Shown here: positions 1-8,290 of the stretch, one piece after another
Layout: each line of letters starts with the position of its first letter
How positions within the stretch are numbered: position 1 is the first letter of the stretch
Assembly (NCBI GenBank): GCA_016285455.1
Contig: JAEEQS010000009.1
Span: 27,056-91,055, forward strand
Reading direction: 5' to 3'
Source: Bacteroidales bacterium
GTDB lineage: Bacteria; Bacteroidota; Bacteroidia; Bacteroidales; UBA932
Length of the DNA stretch: 64,000 nucleotides
Translations under genes and position numbers: made by a program
The notes under the pieces: model-generated
Told to the model about the DNA's origin: nothing
Databases searched by the model: none
What the model saw: the letters and a program-made list of their open reading frames with translations, nothing else

Positions 1-17
1 TCAATTTTACCGTTTGG
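1..17 (+). repeat. 17-base direct repeat, left copy
   Basis: TCAATTTTACCGTTTGG occurs here and again, without mismatch, at 796-812. The two copies bracket the toxin-antitoxin pair. The left copy ends within the TTTG boxes of the toxin promoter. The window edge cuts off anything further left. Confidence 0.85.
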
Positions 18-50
18 TTTGGAAAAGGAATATTGGTCACTATATATTTG
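18..50 (+). promoter_or_regulatory. Promoter of the toxin-antitoxin operon
   Basis: TTTG at 18-21 and TATATTTG at 43-50, separated by 21 bases, match the Bacteroidota -33/-7 pattern. A second -7-like element, TACATTTG, lies at 79-86 right against the toxin start, but has no upstream TTTG at the right distance. Confidence 0.6.
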
Positions 51-88
51 CCTTAAATGGAAAATGAAATATATTTATTACATTTGCG

Positions 89-424
89 ATGAGGAAAATT
101 TATTGGAGCAAAGACTATGAGGATTTCTTCAAGTCAATTGACAAAAAAGTCCAAAAGAAGATTGATTACATATTGCAAGTTATTAAAACCAAGAAAGTTG
201 TACACTCAAAATTTGTCAAAAAACTTGTAAAAACGCCTTATTATGAAATGAGAATTTCAGTATGCAAAGAATATCGGGTGATCTTGTTTGCCGCAGACAA
301 TCCTGATTTTACAAAAGCTACTGAAGTTTATCTTCTGAATGGATTTATTAAAAAGTCTTCCAAAGACTATAAAAAACAAATTGCAATAGCTGATAAAATA
401 ACGGAAAACCTGTTTAATCAATAA
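89..424 (+). CDS. higB: RelE/HigB-type toxin (Gp49-like family)
   Basis: Probable toxin of a type II toxin-antitoxin pair; members of this RelE/ParE-fold family cleave mRNA at the ribosome. The 111-residue length fits. The N-terminal half is lysine-rich and helical, and the middle holds the family pattern of an aromatic residue, then Glu-Met-Arg-Ile, followed by Tyr-Arg-Val-Ile-Leu-Phe (about residues 53-69), the usual beta-strand core. The gene is AT-rich compared with the chromosomal genes to its right. It is followed after 4 bases by an XRE-type antitoxin, so the order is toxin first, as in higBA. The family call is firm; the cleavage specificity is unknown. Confidence 0.8.
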   Translation: MRKIYWSKDYEDFFKSIDKKVQKKIDYILQVIKTKKVVHSKFVKKLVKTPYYEMRISVCKEYRVILFAADNPDFTKATEVYLLNGFIKKSSKDYKKQIAIADKITENLFNQ

Positions 425-428
425 TCAT

Positions 429-761
429 ATGAGAAGCAAATATAAATATGAGGATATTGTCATTGACAAAAAGAAACTAGCTGGCTTGAAGTCTTTTGAT
501 GAACACCTGGATGAAGAATATGGCCCGGTTGGTTCTCCTGCCAGAGATGAATTTGAGGCAAAAGCCTTGGCTTGGTATTATGCAGAATGTCTTAAAGATG
601 CCAGGAAAAAGGCGGGACTTACGCAACAGCAGGTTGCAGACAGAATAGGAAAGAAGCGGACATATGTATCTTTGATTGAACGCGGACAAACAGACCTTCA
701 GTTATCTACATTTCTTCTTATGTGCGTGGCCGTTGGAGCACAGCTATCATTTACCTATTAA
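429..761 (+). CDS. higA: HigA-type antitoxin, XRE family
   Basis: Helix-turn-helix protein expected to bind and neutralise the upstream toxin and to repress the shared promoter. Residues about 55-105 form a Cro/C1-type domain: Leu-Thr-Gln-Gln-Gln-Val-Ala (helix 2), a Lys-Lys-Arg-Thr-Tyr-Val-Ser recognition helix, then Ile-Glu-Arg-Gly. The N-terminal 50 residues are acidic and probably wrap the toxin. It starts 4 bases after the toxin stop. No terminator is visible between its stop and the right copy of the 17-base repeat. Confidence 0.85.
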   Translation: MRSKYKYEDIVIDKKKLAGLKSFDEHLDEEYGPVGSPARDEFEAKALAWYYAECLKDARKKAGLTQQQVADRIGKKRTYVSLIERGQTDLQLSTFLLMCVAVGAQLSFTY

Positions 762-795
762 CTCCTTATTAAACAATTTTAGGGGGCGGACATCG

Positions 796-812
796 TCAAT
801 TTTACCGTTTGG
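796..812 (+). repeat. 17-base direct repeat, right copy
   Basis: Perfect copy of 1-17, upstream of the yifB start. The 795-base unit between the two copies consists of the toxin-antitoxin pair and little else. A loose -7 element TATATTCG follows at 837-844 and could serve yifB. Confidence 0.85.
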
Positions 813-870
813 CATTCGCCTTATTTCTTATCAAGATATATTCGCCTGAATTATTTTAAACAGGTGAAAT

Positions 871-2460
871 ATGTTGTGTAAAGTTTATTGTGCGTGCTGT
901 AACGGGCTGGAGGTTACGACCGTTACTGTGGAGGTAAGCGTGACAGACGGCATCAGGTTCTTTCTGGTGGGTCTCCCGGACAATGCGGTAAAAGAAAGCC
1001 AGCAAAGGATAGAAAGCGCCTTGCAATGCTACGGGTTCCGAATTCCAGGAAAAAGAATAACCATAAATCTGGCACCCGCGAATATCAGGAAGGAAGGATC
1101 TGCGTTTGATGTTCCGATTGCCGTTGGAATTTTATGCGCATCCAGACAGCTGGATGAAAGCGTAGGAGAGAAGCTGAAGGATTTTATCATACTCGGAGAA
1201 TTGGCCCTGGACGGAAATCTCAGGGATATCCCGGGAGCGCTTCCAATCATAATCCACGCAATGGAGCAAGGATTCAAGGCTTGTATACTGCCGCCGGGCT
1301 CAGCGATGGAAGGGGCTGAGATAGAGGGAATAACTGTTTATTCGGCACAAAATTTCAGGGATGTGCTGGAGATTCTGATGAATCCGGAAGAAAGCTGCAG
1401 CAAGATAATCACATCGCAGAGTATTAAACAAGAAGCAATTATCGCCGATGAAGACAGCCTCAACTATGATTTTGCACAGGTCAAGGGGCAGATGGCTGCA
1501 AAGAGAGGACTGGAGATAGCTGCGGCTGGAGGACATAATATTCTGCTAAGCGGTTCACAGGGAAGCGGCAAGACTTTTATGGCAAAATGCCTTAGGGGAA
1601 TTCTTCCGCCTATGTCTAAGGAAGAGGCCATACAAACCAGCAATATCTACTCTGTAGCTGGACTGCTTGGAGCGGAATCTTCCAAGGAACATCACAGCGG
1701 CGGACTTCTCCGCAACCGCCCCTTCCGCTCTCCGCATCATTCCATCACGCCACAAGCGCTGATTGGAGGCGGCAGCAAAGGTCTTCCCGGGGAAATTTCT
1801 CTCTCCCATCATGGCGTTCTCTTTCTTGATGAATTCGCAGAATTTGATCGCAGGTGCATAGAGGTTCTGCGTCAGCCGCTTGAAGACGGAGTGGTGCAGA
1901 TCAGCCGAGTCAAGGGGAAGCATTTCTACCCGGCCCGTTTTATGTTGGTGGCCGCAATGAATCCCTGCCCGTGCGGCAATCTCTATGAAGAAGGCGGAAA
2001 GTGCAAATGCTCTTCCTCGGCGATGATGCGATATCGGAGCCGAATATCCGGTCCAATTCTCGATAGAATTGATATTCAGCTTGTTGTGCGCGCAGTTAAA
2101 GCGGGGGATCTTGTGTTTTCCTCCGGTAGAAAAGAAGAATCCAGCCGCATAATCGCAGAGAGAGTCAAAAAGGCCCGGCAAATCCAGATGGATAGATACA
2201 AGGCAAAAAACGAAAGCTTTTATACCAATGCAGCGATAACACCATCTAGGCTTGCGGTCTATTGCAAGCTATCCTCTTTAGACGAAAAACTTGTAGAAGC
2301 ATTTGTCAACAAGTTTGGAATAAGCGCGAGGGGCTACACCAGAATCCTTAAGATTGCCAGAACTGTTGCAGATCTTGAAGGAGCCGAAAAGATAAATACC
2401 GCCCATCTGTCCGAAGCCTTCAATCTCCGCTGCCCAGACAAAAACGAAATGATGCTGTAG
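871..2460 (+). CDS. comM: YifB/ComM family Mg-chelatase-like AAA+ ATPase
   Basis: ComM-type hexameric helicase; in competent bacteria ComM promotes branch migration of incoming DNA during transformation. The 529 residues show the N-terminal Lon-protease-like domain (Val-Gly-Leu-Pro-Asp-Asn-Ala-Val-Lys-Glu-Ser), Walker A Gly-Ser-Gln-Gly-Ser-Gly-Lys-Thr at 228-235, Walker B Leu-Phe-Leu-Asp-Glu around 320, the Met-Asn-Pro-Cys-Pro-Cys-Gly cysteine motif followed by a second cysteine pair (zinc-finger-like), and a C-terminal Mg-chelatase domain. Length and domain order are complete. It heads a rightward run, but the next gene has its own -7-like element, so co-transcription is uncertain. Confidence 0.93.
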   Translation: MLCKVYCACCNGLEVTTVTVEVSVTDGIRFFLVGLPDNAVKESQQRIESALQCYGFRIPGKRITINLAPANIRKEGSAFDVPIAVGILCASRQLDESVGEKLKDFIILGELALDGNLRDIPGALPIIIHAMEQGFKACILPPGSAMEGAEIEGITVYSAQNFRDVLEILMNPEESCSKIITSQSIKQEAIIADEDSLNYDFAQVKGQMAAKRGLEIAAAGGHNILLSGSQGSGKTFMAKCLRGILPPMSKEEAIQTSNIYSVAGLLGAESSKEHHSGGLLRNRPFRSPHHSITPQALIGGGSKGLPGEISLSHHGVLFLDEFAEFDRRCIEVLRQPLEDGVVQISRVKGKHFYPARFMLVAAMNPCPCGNLYEEGGKCKCSSSAMMRYRSRISGPILDRIDIQLVVRAVKAGDLVFSSGRKEESSRIIAERVKKARQIQMDRYKAKNESFYTNAAITPSRLAVYCKLSSLDEKLVEAFVNKFGISARGYTRILKIARTVADLEGAEKINTAHLSEAFNLRCPDKNEMML

Positions 2461-2475
2461 AAGAAAATCTTTTTG

Positions 2476-2483
2476 TATTTTCG
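2476..2483 (+). promoter_or_regulatory. Possible -7 element before the ketosynthase gene
   Basis: TATTTTCG, one mismatch from TAnnTTTG, lies 9 bases before the start of the ketosynthase gene. No matching -33 box was found, so this is weak. Confidence 0.3.
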
Positions 2484-2491
2484 CAATCTAT

Positions 2492-4192
2492 ATGGTTTTC
2501 AAGATTGCGGACAACATAATTTCACCTCTGGGAAGGACCTCGGAGCAGAATTTCCGGGCTGTTAAGTCTGGGAAAAGCGCCCTGGCCTTTCACTCTTTGC
2601 CTGGGCTGAAAGAGAGCGTATTTGCTTCCTTGTTCAGTTCTAGTAACAGGGAAAGTCTGCGAATTGATGGACTGAGCCGGTTTGAATCTCTAGTTTACCG
2701 GTCTGCTTTCCAGGCTCTTGATGACTCTGCTGGAGTTTTTGACATTGCTGGAAAAGATGTGGTGTTTGTCCTTGGAACAACCAAAGGCAATATTGAGCTT
2801 TTGGATGGCAATGCGGGAGAAGAAGATCTTCTGCCAGGAAAGAGCGCGGAGAGGATTTGCTCCCGTCTTGGAATTACTACAACCCCTATCGTGGTCTGTA
2901 ATGCATGCATATCTGGTTTAAGCTCCATTGTTCTGGCATCAAGGCTTTTGGAATCCGAATTATTCAAATACGCCATAGTCTGCGGAGCTGATGTCCTAGG
3001 GAGATTTATTACCTCTGGATTCCAGGCTCTGAAGACTCTTTCAGACGAAGCCTGCAGGCCGTTTGACATAGAACGCTGCGGAATGAATCTGGGAGAAGCC
3101 GCCGCAACCATTGTGCTCTCTTCCAAGCCTAAGGCAGAAAAGCCTTGGACCATCGAGGCCGGAGCGGTTAGAAACGACGCTCACAACCCAACTGCTCCTT
3201 CTCCAAAAGGAGATGGAGCTTATCTTGCCATATCACAAGTTCTGGAAGGATACCCAGTTCAGCGATTGGCTTTGGTCAATGCTCACGGAACATCTTCTTT
3301 GTTTATGGACCAAATGGAAAGTGTAGCGCTGGAAAGATCCGGCCTTTTGGATGTTCCTGTCAACAGCCTGAAAGGTTATTTCGGCCATACGCTTGGAGCC
3401 GCCGGAATTCTGGAGACAATCATCACGATGAAGGCTCTGGATGAAGATCTTGTTCTGGGAACAAAAGGTTTTGAAGAACTTGGAGTAAGCTCCCCGATTA
3501 AGGTAAGCCATGAGCAGATTTCCGCTGAAGGGAAGAAGGCTTTTGTGAAGACGGTGTCTGGCTTTGGCGGCGCAAATGCTGCTATTCTAGCAACTTGCGA
3601 TTCGAATAATTCGAGTAGGACTTTTATCTCCCCGCTTTTGAGAAAAACCAGAAGAGTGAGGATCTCTCCAGAAGGCGCTTGGGTAGACGGTACCGCCTTA
3701 AGCATTCCGGAAGGATTGGGTGGCAAAGAGATTCTCTCGTTGCTGTATAAGGAAAAGGTGGGCAATTATCCGCAGTTCTACAAGATGGACCTTCTGAGCC
3801 GTTTGGGATTCATTGCATCAGAGCTTCTGCTGGAGAATGACAGATGTGAAGGAACCGATTCGAGGGCTGTGATTTTCTTTAACCGGTCTTCCTCCCTCAA
3901 GACAGACAGAAAGTATCTGGAAACTATTGCTGAAGACTATTATTTCCCGAGCCCGTCTCTGTTTGTCTATACGCTTCCGAACATAATAACCGGAGAGATT
4001 GCCATCCGCAACAAATACAACGGAGAAACGTCTTTCTATATACTTCCGGAAAGAGACGAAAAGACAATGGAGAGGGTTTTGAGAGCCGCATTCTTAGACA
4101 AAAAGACCAAGAGCGCTATCGCGGGATGGCTGGACTGCTGTGGGGAAAACGACTTTGAGGCAGATATTTACATCGTTAAAAAAGAAGATTAA
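2492..4192 (+). CDS. Beta-ketoacyl synthase fused to a degenerate ketosynthase-like domain
   Basis: Condensing enzyme for fatty acid or polyketide-type chains. Residues 1-370 form a complete ketosynthase with Cys139 in Asn-Ala-Cys-Ile-Ser-Gly, His265 in Asn-Ala-His-Gly-Thr-Ser, Lys294 and His299 in Gly-His-Thr-Leu-Gly-Ala-Ala-Gly. The 566-residue protein is about 150 longer than FabF. The extra part (about 390-566) resembles the second ketosynthase-N family (PF13723): Ser-Pro-Ser-Leu-Phe-Val-Tyr, then Ile-Thr-Gly-Glu-Ile-Ala and Thr-Ser-Phe-Tyr-Ile-Leu, with no active-site cysteine. It precedes a carrier protein and an adenylating enzyme. The housekeeping fabF is elsewhere in this window, so this one is likely specialised. 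Product unknown; no ketoreductase or dehydratase is adjacent. Confidence 0.75.
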   Translation: MVFKIADNIISPLGRTSEQNFRAVKSGKSALAFHSLPGLKESVFASLFSSSNRESLRIDGLSRFESLVYRSAFQALDDSAGVFDIAGKDVVFVLGTTKGNIELLDGNAGEEDLLPGKSAERICSRLGITTTPIVVCNACISGLSSIVLASRLLESELFKYAIVCGADVLGRFITSGFQALKTLSDEACRPFDIERCGMNLGEAAATIVLSSKPKAEKPWTIEAGAVRNDAHNPTAPSPKGDGAYLAISQVLEGYPVQRLALVNAHGTSSLFMDQMESVALERSGLLDVPVNSLKGYFGHTLGAAGILETIITMKALDEDLVLGTKGFEELGVSSPIKVSHEQISAEGKKAFVKTVSGFGGANAAILATCDSNNSSRTFISPLLRKTRRVRISPEGAWVDGTALSIPEGLGGKEILSLLYKEKVGNYPQFYKMDLLSRLGFIASELLLENDRCEGTDSRAVIFFNRSSSLKTDRKYLETIAEDYYFPSPSLFVYTLPNIITGEIAIRNKYNGETSFYILPERDEKTMERVLRAAFLDKKTKSAIAGWLDCCGENDFEADIYIVKKED

Positions 4193-4198
4193 AGATAT

Positions 4199-4420
4199 AT
4201 GAAAGAGAGAATTAGAGAGATTCTGGAAGAAGCTCTTCCGCTTGTGGACTTGGATTCCGATTTCCTTTTCAGGGAGCTGGATTCTCTTGGAGTTGCCACC
4301 ATCCTGATGAAACTGTCTGAAGAATATTCCATAAAACTCGACGCTAAAGACGCCACGCCCAAAAACCTGAAATCTCTGGATTCTCTTGAGGCGATGGTGA
4401 AAAGCAAATTGGAGAAATGA
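4199..4420 (+). CDS. Small acyl carrier protein
   Basis: A 73-residue acidic carrier protein. The phosphopantetheine site is Ser29 in Leu-Asp-Ser-Leu-Gly, followed by the helix Val-Ala-Thr-Ile-Leu-Met-Lys-Leu-Ser-Glu-Glu. It is clearly different from the housekeeping AcpP at 54805-55041, which carries Gly-Ala-Asp-Ser-Leu. It starts 6 bases after the ketosynthase stop, and its stop overlaps the ATG of the adenylating enzyme (ATGA), so the three proteins are probably made together. Inference: it carries the acyl substrate shared by those two enzymes. Confidence 0.8.
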   Translation: MKERIREILEEALPLVDLDSDFLFRELDSLGVATILMKLSEEYSIKLDAKDATPKNLKSLDSLEAMVKSKLEK

Positions 4421-5730
4421 GGCTCGTAGATTATCTTCACCAAAACGCCAGGCTTTATCCGGATAAAACTGCTGCTATCTGCGGCGGAGAAAAGATTTCT
4501 TACAAGGAACTTTCAAAAAAAGTTCTAGAAAGATCTTCTTCCTACAAAAGCGGCCAGGTTGTTCCGTTCAAGTCTTCGCAATCAATTGATTTCCTTATAA
4601 CTTACTTTGCCATTCATCAAGCCGGAGGCGTAGCCGCACCGCTTGAGGGCGACATTCCGGAAAACCGGTTCGGGGAGATTTCGGAGATTCTTTCCGCCAG
4701 CATAGTTCCAGACGGAACTGCAGATATTCTCTACACCACAGGAACTACGGGAAAGTCCAAAGGCGTAATGATAAGCCACAAGACTATCATAGCAGATGCC
4801 GAAAACCTGATAGAAGGCCAGGGATTTTCGCACGACCTTCTGTTCATAATTAGCGGACCGTTGAACCATATAGGAAGCCTTTCAAAAATTTTCCCTGTTA
4901 CTATGCAGGGAGCTACTCTTTACATCCTAGAGGGGATGAAGGATCTTGATAAGTTTTTCCAGGCGCTGGATTATCCGGCAGCAAAAGCCGCAACTTTCTT
5001 TGTTCCGGCTACTATCAGGATGCTGTTGATGTTCAGCGGAGACAGGCTGGCAAAATATGCGGACAAGATAGATTTCATAGAGTCCGGAGCCGCTCCGTTG
5101 GCGCACTCAGATATGCTGAAACTATGCGAGGTCCTTCCAAAGACCAGACTCTACAACACATACGCTTCTACGGAAACCGGTATCATCTCCACCTACAATT
5201 TCAACGACGGGCAGTGCATACCAGGATGTCTGGGAAAGCCTATGAGCCATTCCAGAATCATCATCACCCCAGAAGGGAAAATCTCCTGCACCGGAGATAC
5301 CCTTATGAGCGGATATGTCAACGATCCAGACCTTACCGCTTCCGTTCTGAAAGACAATACAATATACACTTCAGACATCGGCGAGCTTGATGAAAGGGGA
5401 AGACTTAACCTAAAAGGCAGAGAAACAGATGTAATCAATGTTGGCGGCTTCAAGGTATCCCCTTCTGAAGTGGAAGATGCCGCGATGTCTTTCCCGGGAC
5501 TGAAAGACTGCATCTGCATCGGAGTGCCTCATCCAATTACAGGAATGGCCCTTAAACTTATCGTTGAACTTGAAAATAGCCGCAGACTGGACAAGTCGAG
5601 CCTGGCCAAGTATCTCAAGGGCAAGCTAGAACTGTATAAGGTTCCTTTGCTATATGAACAGTCTTCGGCAATAAAGCGCACTTTCAACGGAAAACTCGAC
5701 AGAAAATTTTATAATTCACAAAAAATATGA
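4417..5730 (+). CDS. AMP-dependent acyl synthetase/ligase
   Basis: ANL-superfamily adenylating enzyme that activates a carboxylic acid as an acyl-adenylate and passes it to CoA or, more likely here, to the neighbouring carrier protein. Motifs in order: Tyr-Thr-Thr-Gly-Thr-Thr-Gly-Lys-Ser-Lys-Gly at 106-116, Tyr-Ala-Ser-Thr-Glu-Thr-Gly in the middle, Tyr-Thr-Ser-Asp-Ile-Gly, the hinge Gly-Arg-Glu-Thr-Asp-Val-Ile-Asn-Val-Gly-Gly, and a C-terminal Gly-Lys with catalytic Lys426. At 437 residues it is short; the N-terminal domain is reduced. It overlaps the carrier protein gene and the next gene by ATGA junctions. Substrate unknown. Confidence 0.85.
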   Translation: MRLVDYLHQNARLYPDKTAAICGGEKISYKELSKKVLERSSSYKSGQVVPFKSSQSIDFLITYFAIHQAGGVAAPLEGDIPENRFGEISEILSASIVPDGTADILYTTGTTGKSKGVMISHKTIIADAENLIEGQGFSHDLLFIISGPLNHIGSLSKIFPVTMQGATLYILEGMKDLDKFFQALDYPAAKAATFFVPATIRMLLMFSGDRLAKYADKIDFIESGAAPLAHSDMLKLCEVLPKTRLYNTYASTETGIISTYNFNDGQCIPGCLGKPMSHSRIIITPEGKISCTGDTLMSGYVNDPDLTASVLKDNTIYTSDIGELDERGRLNLKGRETDVINVGGFKVSPSEVEDAAMSFPGLKDCICIGVPHPITGMALKLIVELENSRRLDKSSLAKYLKGKLELYKVPLLYEQSSAIKRTFNGKLDRKFYNSQKI

Positions 5731-7757
5731 AACTCAAATTTATGTTATCAGCACTTTGCTTTGCGGCGTTGACAGCCGGATGCACAGGCGGAAAATTATC
5801 TTCCGGCCTGAACTTAGCCAACATGAACGATTCTATAGCTCCTGGCGAGGACTTCTACGAGTACTGCGCCGGCGGATGGATGAAAGCTAATCCGCTCAAG
5901 CCTGAGTATGCAAGCTATGGTCAGTTCAACGAACTTGCAGACAATAACGAGCTCCAGCTCAAGGAGATGTTTGAGGAATACGCAAACAATCCTCAGGAGA
6001 AGGGTACGCTTGGCCAGAAGATCGGCAGCATCTACCGTATGGCTATGGACTCCGTCAAGAGGAACGAGGACGGCTACAAGCCTATTATGAAAGACCTTGA
6101 GTATGTTCGCAACATCGCAAATCGCGAAGATTACCAGATAGCCAATGCAGTTCTTGGAAAGAAGGGCGTTGACATTGCTATGTTCTCCATCTACTGCGAC
6201 GCAGACCTTTCCGATGCCGAGAACAACCTCGTTCAGACTTATCAGGGCGGTCTCGGACTCGGGAACAAAGACTATTACCTGAACGACGACGAGGCTTCCA
6301 AGAAGATTATGGAAGCATACAAGACTCTCATCTGCAAGCTCTTTACTATGGTGGGCTATTCAGAAGACGAAGCTAAGGCCAAGATGGAGAACATCCTTTC
6401 CATAGAGTACAGGATTGCAAGAGCATCCAAGAGCAGGACCGAGCTTAGAGACGTTCCTAACAACTTCCACAAGATGAGCTATGCAGACCTCAAGAAGTAT
6501 TATCCTGGCATTATGTGGGACGATGTTCTCAAGGGCATTGGCTATCCGGAAATAGACAGCATTTCCGTAGGCCAGCCAGATCAGCTTAAAGAGGTTGAAA
6601 GAATCCTCAACGAAGTTCCTCTGCAGGCCCTGAAGGACTATGCAGAAATCGGAGTTATTTATGGTGCCACAAGTATGCTCAGCGATGATTTCCGCGCTGT
6701 TGCGTTTGAGTTCAGCCAGGTTATGAGCGGAGCCCAGGAAGACAAGCCAAGATGGAAGAGAGCCGTAGGCGCAGTCAACGGAGTTCTCGGAATGCCAGTG
6801 GGCAAACTCTACGTTGAGAAATATTTCCCTGAAAGCAGCAAGCAGCGTATGCTTACCCTTGTCAACAACCTCAAGGATGCTCTGCACCAGAGGATTGAGC
6901 AGCTCGAGTGGATGAGCGACTCCACCAAGCAGCAGGCTTACGACAAGCTCTCCAACTTCATCGTGAAGATCGGATATCCAGACACCTGGAGAGACTACTC
7001 AAAACTCCAGATAGACGACACACTTTCTTACTACGAGAATATGTGCAACGCTTCCGAGTTCTACATTGCAGACATGATAGACCGCAAGGTTGGAAAGCCT
7101 GTAGACAAGACTGAGTGGCTTATGACTCCTCAGACTATCAACGCATACTACAATCCTACCACCAACGAAATCTGCTTCCCGGCAGGCATTCTCCAGCCGC
7201 CATTCTTCAACCCGGCAGCAGATGATGCAGCAAACTACGGAGCAATCGGAGTTGTAATCGGCCACGAGATGAGCCACGGTTTCGACGACCAGGGCAGCCT
7301 TTTCGACAAGAACGGCAATATGCACAACTGGTGGACAGTAGAAGACAAGGCCAAGTTCGACGAGAGAACCAAGGTTCTTGCAGACTTCTTCTCTACCCAG
7401 GAAGTTCTTCCGGGAGTATTCATCAACGGAAAGCTCACCCTCGGAGAGAACATCGGTGACAACGGCGGTCTTCACATAGCTTACCAAGCCTTCCAGAACG
7501 CTATGAAGCAGAACCCTCTGGAAGAGAAAGACGGCTTCACTCCTGAACAGAGATTCTTCATCTCCTACGGTTTCATCTGGGCGGCAAACTTCAGGGAAGA
7601 GTATATCCGCAACCAGACCCTAAACGACCCTCACTCCAATGCCAAGTTCAGGGTAAACGCAGCCCTTCCTCACATCGATGAGTGGTATGAAGCTTTCGGC
7701 ATCAAGGAAGGCGACAAGCTCTACCTCGCTCCTGAAAAGAGAGCCCGTATCTGGTAA
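5727..7757 (+). CDS. pepO: M13 family metallopeptidase (neprilysin/PepO-like), lipoprotein
   Basis: Zinc endopeptidase of family M13, expected on the periplasmic side of the envelope. The N terminus is a lipoprotein signal ending Leu-Thr-Ala-Gly-Cys19. The active site is complete: His513-Glu-Met-Ser-His517 and Glu574-Asn-Ile-Gly-Asp578-Asn-Gly-Gly, with Asn-Ala-Tyr-Tyr upstream and the arginine-containing Asn-Ala-Ala-Leu-Pro segment near the end. The 676 residues fit the family. It overlaps the synthetase gene by ATGA, so it is translationally linked to the ketosynthase set, although no functional link is known. The C terminus ends Arg-Ala-Arg-Ile-Trp, where neprilysins have Cys-x-x-Trp. Confidence 0.93.
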   Translation: MKLKFMLSALCFAALTAGCTGGKLSSGLNLANMNDSIAPGEDFYEYCAGGWMKANPLKPEYASYGQFNELADNNELQLKEMFEEYANNPQEKGTLGQKIGSIYRMAMDSVKRNEDGYKPIMKDLEYVRNIANREDYQIANAVLGKKGVDIAMFSIYCDADLSDAENNLVQTYQGGLGLGNKDYYLNDDEASKKIMEAYKTLICKLFTMVGYSEDEAKAKMENILSIEYRIARASKSRTELRDVPNNFHKMSYADLKKYYPGIMWDDVLKGIGYPEIDSISVGQPDQLKEVERILNEVPLQALKDYAEIGVIYGATSMLSDDFRAVAFEFSQVMSGAQEDKPRWKRAVGAVNGVLGMPVGKLYVEKYFPESSKQRMLTLVNNLKDALHQRIEQLEWMSDSTKQQAYDKLSNFIVKIGYPDTWRDYSKLQIDDTLSYYENMCNASEFYIADMIDRKVGKPVDKTEWLMTPQTINAYYNPTTNEICFPAGILQPPFFNPAADDAANYGAIGVVIGHEMSHGFDDQGSLFDKNGNMHNWWTVEDKAKFDERTKVLADFFSTQEVLPGVFINGKLTLGENIGDNGGLHIAYQAFQNAMKQNPLEEKDGFTPEQRFFISYGFIWAANFREEYIRNQTLNDPHSNAKFRVNAALPHIDEWYEAFGIKEGDKLYLAPEKRARIW

Positions 7758-7774
7758 AACATTATTGCTCAGCA

Positions 7775-8290
7775 ATGAAAAAAGTCGGTCTGATATCTGA
7801 TACTCACGGCTACTTTGGAGCTGAGCTTAAAGATTTTCTCAAAGACGTGGATGTTGTCCTTCACTGCGGTGACTGGGGCAACATCCGCACTTTTGAGGAA
7901 GTCTCTTCCTTCAAGCCGGTTATAGGAGTTTACGGCAACTGCGACGACACCGACATCCGCCTTGAAGTTCCCCTTTACCAGCACTTCAAACTAGAAGATC
8001 TGGACTGCCTGATGATCCACATAGGAGGATATCCCGCAAGATACGACTACAGAGCCTATCAGCTCATAAACCAAATCCATCCAGACATTTTCTTCTGCGG
8101 TCACTCCCACATCCTCCGCGTTATGAACGATCCGCACTATTTCTCAAAAGAAGAGCCTGAAAGAAAAATGATGGTGATGAATCCCGGCGCCTGCGGGCAG
8201 ATGGGATTCCACAACGTAAGAACGGCCCTCCGCTTTACTGTGGAAGGCTGCAACATCTCAGACCTTGAACTCGGCCAGTGGCCCCGCTAA
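7775..8290 (+). CDS. yfcE: YfcE/MJ0936 family metallophosphoesterase
   Basis: Small cytoplasmic binuclear metal phosphodiesterase. All metal-binding blocks are present in order: Ser-Asp-Thr-His-Gly, Leu-His-Cys-Gly-Asp-Trp, Val-Tyr-Gly-Asn-Cys-Asp, Met-Ile-His, Gly-His-Ser-His and Asn-Pro-Gly-Ala. The 171 residues are normal. The true substrate of these enzymes in cells is mostly unknown. It is the last gene of the rightward run; its stop abuts the stop of the convergent NamZ-like gene with no room for a terminator. Confidence 0.88.
   Translation: MKKVGLISDTHGYFGAELKDFLKDVDVVLHCGDWGNIRTFEEVSSFKPVIGVYGNCDDTDIRLEVPLYQHFKLEDLDCLMIHIGGYPARYDYRAYQLINQIHPDIFFCGHSHILRVMNDPHYFSKEEPERKMMVMNPGACGQMGFHNVRTALRFTVEGCNISDLELGQWPR

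Noticed and set aside
1555..2181. Minus-strand open frame of 208 residues inside yifB
   Set aside because: It lies fully within the conserved ATPase domain of yifB, has no promoter element or recognisable motif, and is explained as a shadow frame.
2492..4192. Reading the ketosynthase as the housekeeping fabF or fabB
   Set aside because: A standard fabF next to acpP is at 53468-54721, and this protein has a long C-terminal extension and its own carrier protein.
4189..4443. Minus-strand open frame opposite the carrier protein
   Set aside because: The plus strand encodes a carrier protein with the Asp-Ser-Leu motif, and the antisense product has no features.
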